Source: JAIVGV01 sp035295985 (GTDB lineage Bacteria > Acidobacteriota > Blastocatellia > Pyrinomonadales > Pyrinomonadaceae). Taken from it: a stretch of DNA of 19,669 bases. The notes below the pieces were generated by a model. The model saw nothing but the letters and a program-made list of their open reading frames with translations, ran no database searches and was not told the origin of the DNA. Position numbers and translations under genes: made by a program. This document shows, piece by piece, positions 13,815 to 19,669 of the stretch. The DNA is taken from the NCBI GenBank assembly GCA_035295985.1, contig DATHBT010000352.1:1-19669 (forward strand). Direction: 5' to 3'. The first letter of the stretch is position 1. Each line of letters begins with the position of its first letter.

Positions 13815-13851
13815 CCCCTAAATCAAAATCGCGCCGGAGCTAACCGGCGCG
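13815..13851 (-). terminator. Intrinsic terminator downstream of the GNAT gene
   Basis: On the minus strand CGCGCCGG, loop TTAGCT, CCGGCGCG (13851-13830) is followed by ATTTTGATTT. The 8-bp GC stem plus T-rich tail is a standard intrinsic terminator. It separates the GNAT/retropepsin unit from the promoter of the next operon only about 40 bp further on. Positions 13852-13945 show no gene. Confidence 0.65.
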
Positions 13852-13945
13852 CAGCGTGTAACACATAGGCTTCGGGAAACGGATCGTTATGAGAGCCGCG
13901 CGGCCGGCGCGTCGGGCTGGCCCGTTCGTCAGATTGTCTTTTGCT

Positions 13946-14332
13946 TCAAGATCGCACCCTCTCCATCGCCACCCCGGAAGGCTGGAAGCCCATTCTTTCC
14001 CAGAACCCGTCGCTCCCGCGGCCAGCGCGCAACACCCAAGTTATCCCGCGGTCGTCCCCGACGAGTTGCCGCACGAGTTCCCGTCCGATCCCGCGCCTGC
14101 GCATGTCGGCGGCCACGGCGACCATGGAGATGTAACCGTTCGAGACCTCGTCGCACAGCGCCCTGGCGAACCCGACGACGCGTGCGCCCTCGACGGCGAC
14201 GACGGCCCTGTTGGTGTTCCCCATCATCCTGGCGAACTTCTCCGGGTCTGCGACGCGGTGCTGCCAGCCAGCCTCCGATAGGAACCGGCGAACCGGCTCG
14301 TAATCCTCAGGAGTTATCGGCCTGTATTCCAT
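13946..14332 (-). CDS. GNAT-family N-acetyltransferase
   Basis: 128 residues from ATG 14332, where MEYRPITPEDYEPVRRFL is the usual first strand and helix of the fold. Earlier in-frame starts (14353, 14437) would add an unconserved Arg-rich leader overlapping the upstream gene. Seen: acetyl-CoA loop VAADMRRRGIGRELV (R/Q-x-x-G-x-G/A), the ISMVAV strand before it, and a C-terminal GFWERMGFQPSG motif, normal for small GNATs. The acceptor substrate is unknown. It follows the retropepsin-like gene by 58 bp and is probably co-transcribed, ending at the terminator at 13815-13851. Confidence 0.85.
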   Translation of the reverse strand: MEYRPITPEDYEPVRRFLSEAGWQHRVADPEKFARMMGNTNRAVVAVEGARVVGFARALCDEVSNGYISMVAVAADMRRRGIGRELVRQLVGDDRGITWVLRAGRGSDGFWERMGFQPSGVAMERVRS

Positions 14333-14390
14333 CTCGATTCCCGTCCCTGTCATCCGCGTGGCCGGGCGGGCCGACGCCGGGCGTCGCCGC

Positions 14391-15419
14391 TCAGTCGAGG
14401 CCGCCCGGATCGGCCTCGAAAGGATCGTCGAAATCACTGTTCGGTTCGAGAATCATACTCCCGCGGGAGTAATCCAGTATCACCTTGAACCGGCGGAACA
14501 CCTCGCCGCCGACGAGTCCGTCGTTCTCCACGCTCGCGCCCGCGCCTTCGGCGTCGAGCGAGAGGCTGAGCGGCGGGTTGTTAATGACCAGCCGCCCCAG
14601 GCGCACGGCCTTGACGCGCCCCACGCGGAGCCGCTGTTCGCCGCCCGCCCCCGACGCGCCGCCCTCTCTCGTCTCCCGCATGGCCGCGAGCAGCCCGTGC
14701 TTTCTGACGAACGGGCTGTTGACGAGGAACGTGCCGTCAGCGCCCGTGTCCACCTCCAGCCTGGCTTCGAGGGGCGCGCGCCCTTCCAGGATGATCTGCG
14801 TGCGGACGAGCGGCGTTCTCCGCCCCGCGAGTAAGAGCCGGATGACTTCGCCCCTGCCGTCGTAAGCGTAGGCGCGCGGATCGTACAGGTTCATGAGCTT
14901 GTTCTGGTAGTCGATCTCGACGACGAACTGGTTGATGAAGTCGTAGCCGATTGTCCCGTCGAACTCGAAGCCCGGAATCACGGGGAACGGCATTGAGGCG
15001 ATCAACTGATCGGAAACGCGCGCGCCCTGAACGCTCAGCGAAACGCCCTCGATGAGGGAGGTTTCAATCGCGCCGCCCGTGCCGCTGCCCCTGGCCCCGC
15101 CCCGCGTCTTCAACCCCAGCTCCGCCGCCCGCCGGGAGCTGATGACGGTGTGCGACGCGCCCGTGTCGAAGATGAATCGCAGCGGCTGCGAGTCGTTGAC
15201 GCCGACGCGCATCAGGATGATGTTGTTGTCAATCTCAAGCGGTATTTTCAACGCGCTGCTGCCGGAGTCGAAATGAACCGCCGGCGCGTGCTTCTGAGGT
15301 CTTCGCGCGGGCGTGCCCCTTCTCGGCCGCTGGGCGGCGGCATCGAACGGCAATGAAATGGCTGACACGCAGGCGGTGAGGGCCAGTATCCGCGCGGCCG
15401 GGCCGAAGTGATGTCTCAT
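14391..15419 (-). CDS. Secreted retropepsin-like aspartyl protease with duplicated DTG half
   Basis: 342 residues with a signal peptide (hydrophobic 10-25, DAAAQ). Two aspartyl-protease halves are visible. FIFDTGASHTVI (83-94) is matched by a DG.IG..FI..FVVEIDY segment near 154-171; LEVDTGADGTFLV (221-233) is matched by DG.VGGEVFRRFKVILDY near 299-316. So both catalytic Asp residues (D85, D224) could come from one chain, as in pepsins, although each half looks like the single-domain retropepsin/clan AA type common in Acidobacteria. It is probably periplasmic or extracellular; the substrate is unknown. AAAGGA lies about 10 nt before the ATG. Confidence 0.85.
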   Translation of the reverse strand: MRHHFGPAARILALTACVSAISLPFDAAAQRPRRGTPARRPQKHAPAVHFDSGSSALKIPLEIDNNIILMRVGVNDSQPLRFIFDTGASHTVISSRRAAELGLKTRGGARGSGTGGAIETSLIEGVSLSVQGARVSDQLIASMPFPVIPGFEFDGTIGYDFINQFVVEIDYQNKLMNLYDPRAYAYDGRGEVIRLLLAGRRTPLVRTQIILEGRAPLEARLEVDTGADGTFLVNSPFVRKHGLLAAMRETREGGASGAGGEQRLRVGRVKAVRLGRLVINNPPLSLSLDAEGAGASVENDGLVGGEVFRRFKVILDYSRGSMILEPNSDFDDPFEADPGGLD

Positions 15420-15473
15420 TAGTCTTTATCCTTTCACAGACGGCAGGGGTGTCGGGCTGCTTTCGCGACGTGA

Positions 15474-15671
15474 GAATGCCGCCGCTTAAGACGCCCCGCA
15501 GAGCGCGAGGGTTAACCCCGGCCGCCGCGAACAGGTTGATTCTTTGGTAGCCACAAGGGCGGGGGCAGCACGCACGGCGTCACCTGCGCCGGCCGAGTGC
15601 CGTACAAGATAAACCCGAGGGGCGTGAGGGAGGTAATGCTACCGGGGCTTCGGGCGGGTGAGTCGTTAGTC
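15474..15671 (-). other. Spacer A: attC-like arms around a non-coding stretch
   Basis: A 261-bp spacer (15420-15680) with no supported gene. On the minus strand GACTAACGACTCACCCGC begins about 10 nt after the acetyltransferase stop. At the far end GCGGGGCGTCTTAAGC is followed by GGCGGCATTC. The arms share TAA(C/G) and a CCCGC/GCGGG pair. They resemble the R and L boxes of integron attC sites, but the conserved G of G-TTRRRY is C, and about 190 bp is long for attC. Confidence 0.3.
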
Positions 15672-15680
15672 TCCGCGCCG

Positions 15681-16178
15681 TCAGGATGATCCCACGGTCT
15701 TACTGCGGCGTTCCAGCAGCAGCGTGTCCCGCCAGACGCCGTTCAGCTTCCCGATCCGCTCGCGCCGGCCGACCTCGCGGAAGCCGCAACGGAGGTGTAA
15801 CTTCACGCTCGCGGTGTTCTCCGGGAATATCCCCGCCTGAAGCGTCCAAATTCCGCCGCGCTCGGACTCGACTATGAGGGCTTCGAGCAGGGCGCGCCCG
15901 ACGCCCCGCCCCCTCCCTCTTTCGCCGACGTACACGCTCACCTCCGCGACGCCGCCGTACACGCGCCTGCCCGAGACCGGACTCAAAGCCGCCCAACCCA
16001 GAACCTCATCCCCGGCGCGCGCCACCAGCCGGGGCCGCTTGAGATGGGCGGCGTCCCAAGCCTCCCACGTCGGCGCGTCCGTCTCAAAAGTGGCGTGGCC
16101 CGTGGCGATGCCCTCAAGGTAGATCGAGCGCACTCGCCCCCAGTCTTCCGCCCCCATCTCATCGACGACGTAGTTCAT
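15681..16178 (-). CDS. Phosphinothricin-acetyltransferase-type GNAT
   Basis: 165 residues from ATG 16178 (MNYVVDEMGAEDW), with GAGG directly upstream; a longer frame begins at 16223. Seen: the PAT/Bar-family pattern RVRSIYLEGIATGHATFETDAPTWEAWDAAHL, EVLGWAALSPVSGRRVYGGVAEVSVYV, acetyl-CoA loop ERGRGRGVGRALLEAL and FPENTASVKLHLRCGFREVG. Known members acetylate phosphinothricin or methionine sulfoximine-like compounds, but many relatives act on other amines or amino acids, so the substrate is not claimed. It stands alone, with a spacer of at least 140 bp on each side, as a typical single-gene cassette would. Confidence 0.85.
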   Translation of the reverse strand: MNYVVDEMGAEDWGRVRSIYLEGIATGHATFETDAPTWEAWDAAHLKRPRLVARAGDEVLGWAALSPVSGRRVYGGVAEVSVYVGERGRGRGVGRALLEALIVESERGGIWTLQAGIFPENTASVKLHLRCGFREVGRRERIGKLNGVWRDTLLLERRSKTVGSS

Positions 16179-16234
16179 CCTCGTGCCCGGCAGCGCAGTC
16201 AGGAACGTGCGACGTTCGATCATCCATCAGGCGA

Positions 16235-16367
16235 GCATGCCGTTAAGAACGTCCGCGAGCCGCGACGGTCGCTAAACGCGCGCCAAGCGGGCGGCGCGCA
16301 GCCCGAAGCTATTACACAACGACGGAAGAGGTACTAAGGCGGGGCCGGGGCGGACGAGTTGTTATGC
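16235..16367 (-). other. Spacer B: attC-like inverted-repeat site overlapping the methyltransferase stop
   Basis: On the minus strand GCATAAC (16367-16361) contains the methyltransferase stop (TAA, 16364-16362). It is followed by AACTC and GTCCGC. At the other end GCGGAC (16256-16251), GTT, then CTTAACGGCATGC (16247-16235). GTCCGC and GCGGAC are exact complements, and TAACAAC..GTCCGC matches TAAGAAC.GTCCGC across the arms. Arm order, arm size, about 120-bp length and variable GC-rich centre fit an attC site. The final core has C where attC has G. Confidence 0.4.
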
Positions 16368-17048
16368 CGCGGCGGGCTTACGCCAGACGACCGTGTAACG
16401 CCACAGCAGGTGGCGCTTAACCTCTGCCGCGGGCAGGTACGTCCTGCACATTTCCCTCACCCCGGCCAGGGTTAAGTAGGACTCGTTCCTGCCGTGCTCG
16501 GCCCAGGCCTCTCTGACCTCACGCGGCATCCGCGCCCGACCCGTCTCCCGGAACAGCCTCAACATGCTCACCGGGTACGCCAGCGCGCTCATGCACCTGT
16601 CAACTACCCCCGCGTCCGCGATCAGATCGTGGATGACGAGCACCCCGCCCGGTTTGAGCGCGCCCTTCATCTTCGGCAGCGCCCGCGTCGGCGGGAGGTG
16701 ATGCAGTGTGGCGATTGACACGATGCAATCGTACCCTTCGGCGGGGAAGGGAAGCTGCATACAATCGCCGAGCAGGTATTCGATGTTTTCGCAGCCGCCC
16801 GACTGCGCTTCCGCGAGGCGGATCATCTGCGGCGAAAGATCGAGGGCCGTGACGCTGCCCGCGCGCGAAGCCAGGAGCCGCGTAAACGCCCCCGACCCGC
16901 AGCCTATCTCCAACACCTTTTCAGGGCGGGCCGGGAGGTGGCGCATGAGATAGTCATGATAAACGTCGCCCGCCCCGCCCCTGTGCCGCTCGGTCAGCAG
17001 CGCGATCCGATCAAACTCCTCACGTATCTGGTGCATCGACGCGCTCAT
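16362..17048 (-). CDS. Class I SAM-dependent methyltransferase
   Basis: 228 residues from ATG 17048; GTG 17051 and ATG 17036 are also possible, and AGAAGG lies just upstream of the first two. Seen: motif I VLEIGCGSG (45-53), acidic motif II region VTALDLSPQMI, post-motif GDCMQLPFP, motif IV YDCIVSIATLHHLP and GALKPGGVLVIHDL. These mark the Methyltransf_11/UbiE-like group acting on small molecules. A C-terminal helical region (MSALAYPVSMLRLFRETG...) may shape the substrate site. The substrate is unknown. Its stop codon is embedded in the attC-like arm, and its start is next to a CTTAGAAGG motif. Confidence 0.9.
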   Translation of the reverse strand: MSASMHQIREEFDRIALLTERHRGGAGDVYHDYLMRHLPARPEKVLEIGCGSGAFTRLLASRAGSVTALDLSPQMIRLAEAQSGGCENIEYLLGDCMQLPFPAEGYDCIVSIATLHHLPPTRALPKMKGALKPGGVLVIHDLIADAGVVDRCMSALAYPVSMLRLFRETGRARMPREVREAWAEHGRNESYLTLAGVREMCRTYLPAAEVKRHLLWRYTVVWRKPAAA

Positions 17049-17051
17049 CAC

Positions 17052-17204
17052 CTTCTAAGCGGCGCGACGCCGGCACCGCCCGCCGCGCACACAACCGCAA
17101 GCCACACGAGTTCTCAATAAAAGCCGGCTTATTTCGCGGTCGGGCGCATGCCGCCGTTAGTCGCCGCCTACGCCGTGCAAACGGGCTGCCCCGCCTGCTC
17201 GATC
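17052..17204 (-). other. Spacer C: non-coding stretch with the shared CTAAC-GGCATGC motif
   Basis: No gene is seen in these 153 bp. CTAACGGCGGCATGC (minus strand, 17160-17146) is nearly identical to the motif in the next spacer at 18601-18587 (13 of 15). Towards the methyltransferase start GGCGTCGCGCCGCTTAG (17070-17054) is an imperfect complement of CTAACGGCGGCATGCGCC. This is a third, weaker attC-like pair. Confidence 0.3.
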
Positions 17205-17348
17205 TTAAGCATCCACCGCTTTTTGCACAGCCAGCGCATCCGAGTCCGCTCCCGGTGTTTTAGTTTGAGCTGTTGATCGACCCTGGGCGGAGAGCGCCGA
17301 ACCGGCGACGGATGCCAGCGCGAGAAAGACTACAAGAACGGAGCGCAT
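17205..17348 (-). CDS. 47-residue secreted small peptide (short ORF)
   Basis: An ATG at 17348 is preceded by AAGAGGGGGTATGT, a strong Shine-Dalgarno at good spacing. The protein starts MRSVLVVFLALASVAGSALSAQ, an export signal with a likely cut after Ala-Leu-Ser-Ala, leaving a mature peptide of about 25 residues rich in Ala, Thr, Asp and Lys (ending VQKAVDA). It ends at TAA 17205. It lies 65 bp after the LolA-like gene on the same strand and could be its operon partner. No family is recognised. It could also be the remnant of a longer exported protein. Confidence 0.55.
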   Translation of the reverse strand: MRSVLVVFLALASVAGSALSAQGRSTAQTKTPGADSDALAVQKAVDA

Positions 17349-17405
17349 ACATACCCCCTCTTAATTCTTACCGGCACAAGATAAAGATAAGCCACCTGAC
17401 GGAAG

Positions 17406-17425
17406 GCCCCGCTTTATAGCGGGGC
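17406..17425. terminator. Perfect 8-bp hairpin spanning the stop codon of the LolA-like gene
   Basis: GCCCCGCT (17406-17413), loop TTAT, AGCGGGGC (17418-17425). The TAA stop of the minus-strand gene lies at its loop. On the plus strand it is followed by TCCGG and six T residues (17431-17436), the order expected of a plus-strand terminator; on the minus strand there is no T-run. It may act against antisense transcription or as a minus-strand transcript 3' structure. Confidence 0.45.
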
Positions 17426-18430
17426 TCCGGTTTTTTCGATCTGCGCGTCCTTCGTTTCCGTGGTAAAGCGTTTGTATTCGCCGTAGGTTAAAGTCGTGTC
17501 GCCGGCGACGCCGTCGAAAAGCTTCGGGTAGTCCGCCCCGTTGAGGCGTACCACACCCGGCAGCCAGACGCCCTCGGGCAGGCGCGTCATTTCGATGAAG
17601 ACGGCCGGAGGGGTTTCGCCCGGCGACGTTGTGGCGCCCGTGACCTTCGCGTCCTGAAGGGTCGAGGGCCAGCCGGCGAGCTTCGTCACGATTCTGTCTT
17701 TCGCATCAATCCAGATCGTGCCCCTGAGTAGCCTGATGTATTTCTCGGTGTTGTCGAACAGTGTGCCGGGGCGCGGGGCGAAACTGAAGACCAGCGTTTC
17801 GCGCCCGTTAATCTGCTCGCGCCCTGCCGGCGCCAAATCACACGTCTCCAGAAAAGTTTGCAGGACGAGCGCCACGTCCGCCGCGCTGACGCCGGACAGG
17901 CCGCGTTTGATCCTTATTCGGGGATACTCACCGAGCGGAAACATTCCGGACGTGCGGCCTGGACTCGACTCGGCCTGCTCGCCCGCGTGGCGCGCAATCT
18001 TGGCTTCCTCCGCCTCCAGGCGCTTGCCGGCGCGCAGGCGCTCCCTCTCCAACTCCTCCGGCGGCACAGGCACGCCGTTACGGTTCGTGACGATCAGTAC
18101 GCCCACGGCGCGCGCGCCGCTTCTCAACATCGGGATGTACACCTCGTAGGTCGTCGTCTCTTCCTTTTTAACGCGCCCCTGCTTGTTCTTCTCGCGGCTC
18201 GATGACTTCAACACGTAGGTGTACTCCGCCATCATGTCGCCGGCGCCTCTACAGACGGCCTCTTTCGCCAGGGCGGCGGTATCGACTTCGCCTCCGATCG
18301 AGGCCGGCACTACTGATTCACAAACTTTCGGGATTGCCGTCGCACCCTTCTTCGCATCGATGCGGACTTGCGCGGCGGCGGAAGGCAGGATCGCCGCCAT
18401 CATCACGGCAATAATGGGGATTCGTTTCAC
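17414..18430 (-). CDS. Secreted LolA/RseB-like fold protein, unknown
   Basis: 338 residues from GTG 18430, supported by GAGGAG 6 nt upstream; the signal peptide ends near PSAAAQ. After an N-terminal region with C37 and C60, the segment AEYTYVLKSSSREKNKQGRVKKEETTTYEVYIP, then TLVFSFAPRPGTLF, YIRLLRGTIWIDAKDRIVTKLAG and VWLPGVVRLNG follows the strand pattern of outer-membrane lipoprotein carrier / RseB-like folds. Such proteins are common in Acidobacteriota and usually uncharacterised. A Lys/Glu-rich helical stretch (about 125-155) interrupts the fold. It is probably periplasmic. The short secreted peptide gene follows after 65 bp. Confidence 0.8.
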   Translation of the reverse strand: MKRIPIIAVMMAAILPSAAAQVRIDAKKGATAIPKVCESVVPASIGGEVDTAALAKEAVCRGAGDMMAEYTYVLKSSSREKNKQGRVKKEETTTYEVYIPMLRSGARAVGVLIVTNRNGVPVPPEELERERLRAGKRLEAEEAKIARHAGEQAESSPGRTSGMFPLGEYPRIRIKRGLSGVSAADVALVLQTFLETCDLAPAGREQINGRETLVFSFAPRPGTLFDNTEKYIRLLRGTIWIDAKDRIVTKLAGWPSTLQDAKVTGATTSPGETPPAVFIEMTRLPEGVWLPGVVRLNGADYPKLFDGVAGDTTLTYGEYKRFTTETKDAQIEKTGAPL

Positions 18431-18760
18431 CGGGTACTCCTCATCAGACCTGATGGCGCTGCGCCGGGTAAAGACGCCGCACGAGGAAGGGATTTTAACC
18501 GAATGTTATAACTTGCGGGGAGTGCCTGACGGCCGGCGTCATCCGAACGCAACGCGCACGAGCGCCCTCGCGGCGGGGCGTTGAGTGCATGCCGTTGTTA
18601 GATTTCGCTGCCCCGCACGGCGCGCCGGGAAGGACTCGTGATAGACGCCGCGGGTGGATACTACTTCCTATCTTCCAGATATTCCAAAGGGCTTTCGGCC
18701 TTTAGATTCCGGCAGCCACTTTCGGGAGACGTTCTGGCGCGGCGTCGCGCGGCGGCATAT
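18431..18760 (-). other. Spacer D: 330-bp gap with shared cassette-like motif
   Basis: No supported gene. ATCTAACAACGGCATGC (minus strand, 18603-18587) matches the spacer C motif and fits the RYYYAAC core of an attC R box. A partner arm with clear complementarity was not found; GTTATAAC (18504-18511) is a possible but unconvincing end. GAGGAG near 18437-18442 is the ribosome site of the LolA-like gene. Confidence 0.3.
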
Positions 18761-19669
18761 TCAGCGGCGGCCGGCCGGCTGCGCCCTCGCTTCTTCAGGG
18801 GAGAGGAAGCGCGGGCGCGGGAACGAAACGGTGCGCCCCCTCACGTCCCGCCCTTTGAAGAAATCCACGACGACCGCTTGCACTTCCGCATCCGGCAGCG
18901 TCTCGTGCCCGCCGTTCTCCACGATCAGGTGCGCGCTGTCGGGGAAGCCCCAACGCACCTCCTCGGCCTGAAAGGGCGGCGTGTTCGTGTCCAGCGTGCC
19001 GCTGACGAAGAGGGCGGGGAGCGCGCTCCAAAGGCGGCCCGGTTGCGGCGAGCCGCTTCCCGGCACTCCGACGGCCTTACAAATCTCCGCGGTGCGCTGA
19101 AGGTTGACGTCGTCGAACAACGCCCGCGGCGTCTCCCGCCGCGCCTGGGCGAGCCGTTCCGCCGACCATCCGACGGAACAATCCACCGCGTTCGCCATCG
19201 GCGACCTCCCCTGGAAGCCGTTGTACAGGGGCTCCATGTAGCGCGCCAGGAGCGAATAGTCGCCCTGGTCGATGGTGTGGAGTAGTGCCGGGAGCCGCGC
19301 GTAGTTTCTGGCGTCGCTCATGCCGTGACGCACCAGCCACTGCAAGCCGATTTTGCCGACGCGGATTTGCACCGGGCGCTTGGTCTGCGCGTCGGTGACG
19401 GTGAGCGGCAAGGGGTTTCGCTCCAGCTTGCCCAGCACCCGCCGGTAGAGGGCCTCCATGTCGGGGACGAACTTGTTGACCGCGGCGTCTTCTCCGGCGA
19501 AATACGAGAGGGTCTTGATGAGCGTGTCCCACACGCCCGGCAAGTTGACCAGGTTGTCCGGGCCTTCGGTCGCGGCGAACGCGACGCGGTCGATGTGCTT
19601 GCCGTGCCGCCGGACGGCCGCCTGTGCCAGGACGGTTCCGTAGGAGTGCGCGATGAGGCTGACGCGCTC
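18761..19669 (-). CDS. TAP-type alpha/beta hydrolase, 5' end beyond window
   Basis: 303 codons are visible, and the frame stays open to the right edge. The first residues, ERVSLIAHSYGT, hold the nucleophile elbow (A-H-S-Y-G, Ser codon 19643-19645). Towards the C-terminus LFVSGTLDTNTPP supplies the acid Asp and VENGGHET the catalytic His, so the triad looks complete. The TLDTNTP..GGHE pattern is that of the C-terminal TAP-like domain seen in prolyl/tripeptidyl aminopeptidase relatives. The N-terminal part with the oxyanion loop and any signal peptide is outside. A minus-strand TTG at 19543 (Leu-Pro-Gly-Val) is internal and not the start. The substrate is unknown. Confidence 0.85.
   Translation of the reverse strand, partial: ERVSLIAHSYGTVLAQAAVRRHGKHIDRVAFAATEGPDNLVNLPGVWDTLIKTLSYFAGEDAAVNKFVPDMEALYRRVLGKLERNPLPLTVTDAQTKRPVQIRVGKIGLQWLVRHGMSDARNYARLPALLHTIDQGDYSLLARYMEPLYNGFQGRSPMANAVDCSVGWSAERLAQARRETPRALFDDVNLQRTAEICKAVGVPGSGSPQPGRLWSALPALFVSGTLDTNTPPFQAEEVRWGFPDSAHLIVENGGHETLPDAEVQAVVVDFFKGRDVRGRTVSFPRPRFLSPEEARAQPAGRR

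Noticed and set aside
13889..14281. 130-residue plus-strand frame opposite the GNAT gene
   Set aside because: It is a shadow of the GNAT reading frame, with no family pattern.
15510..15581. Short GTG-start frame of 24 codons in spacer A (minus strand)
   Set aside because: It has no convincing ribosome site, is Pro-rich, and shows no signal peptide or other support.
18504..18601. Complete attC site in spacer D
   Set aside because: GTTATAAC and the CTAAC motif could be its ends, but the adjacent L-box sequences are direct rather than inverted repeats, so a folded site is not supported.
18638..19285. 215-residue plus-strand frame opposite the hydrolase
   Set aside because: It is antisense to a hydrolase with a complete catalytic triad.

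Overview
The window is a GC-rich (roughly two-thirds G+C) bacterial chromosome segment. I infer an Acidobacteriota genome, most likely class Blastocatellia. The inference rests on lipoproteins with long Asn/Ala linkers, receiver-only regulators of the DLYLL type, retropepsin-like secreted proteins and repeat-rich spacers. No rRNA or tRNA gene was seen to confirm this. No transposase, integrase, phage gene or CRISPR array was seen.

Left part (1-10134). A molybdopterin oxidoreductase that runs off the left edge is translationally coupled to a receiver-only response regulator on the minus strand. Divergent from them is a plus-strand run: Mrp/ApbC Fe-S carrier ATPase, A-type Fe-S carrier, [2Fe-2S] ferredoxin, a PuuD-like membrane protein, Fe/Mn superoxide dismutase, a two-domain lipoprotein, an Fe-S family-4-like uracil-DNA glycosylase, YgfZ, and a small helical protein. 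Several of these build, carry, use or repair Fe-S clusters or handle superoxide, but wide spacers show that they are not one simple operon. Six spacers here are filled by inverted repeats built from 7-bp units whose sequence differs at each site. The last grows into a palindrome of about 240 bp between convergent genes.

Middle part (10133-13851). A minus-strand block reads, in order of transcription: helix-hairpin-helix lipoprotein, membrane protein (4-bp overlap), DUF6010-like membrane protein, secreted toroid-like protein with a Cys/His cluster, and a DUF1905/YdeI-type protein. A good promoter lies upstream of the first gene, next to a terminator for the following block.

Right part (13946-19669). 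A minus-strand series of short accessory-type genes: GNAT, retropepsin-like protease, phosphinothricin-type acetyltransferase, SAM methyltransferase, a 47-residue secreted peptide that gene callers would probably miss, a secreted LolA-like protein, and a TAP-type alpha/beta hydrolase that runs off the right edge. Their long spacers share a CTAA..CGGCATGC-like motif. In two of them the arms resemble integron attC sites, so the block may be a degenerate or unusual gene-cassette array. This is the most interesting hypothesis in the window and it is unproven.
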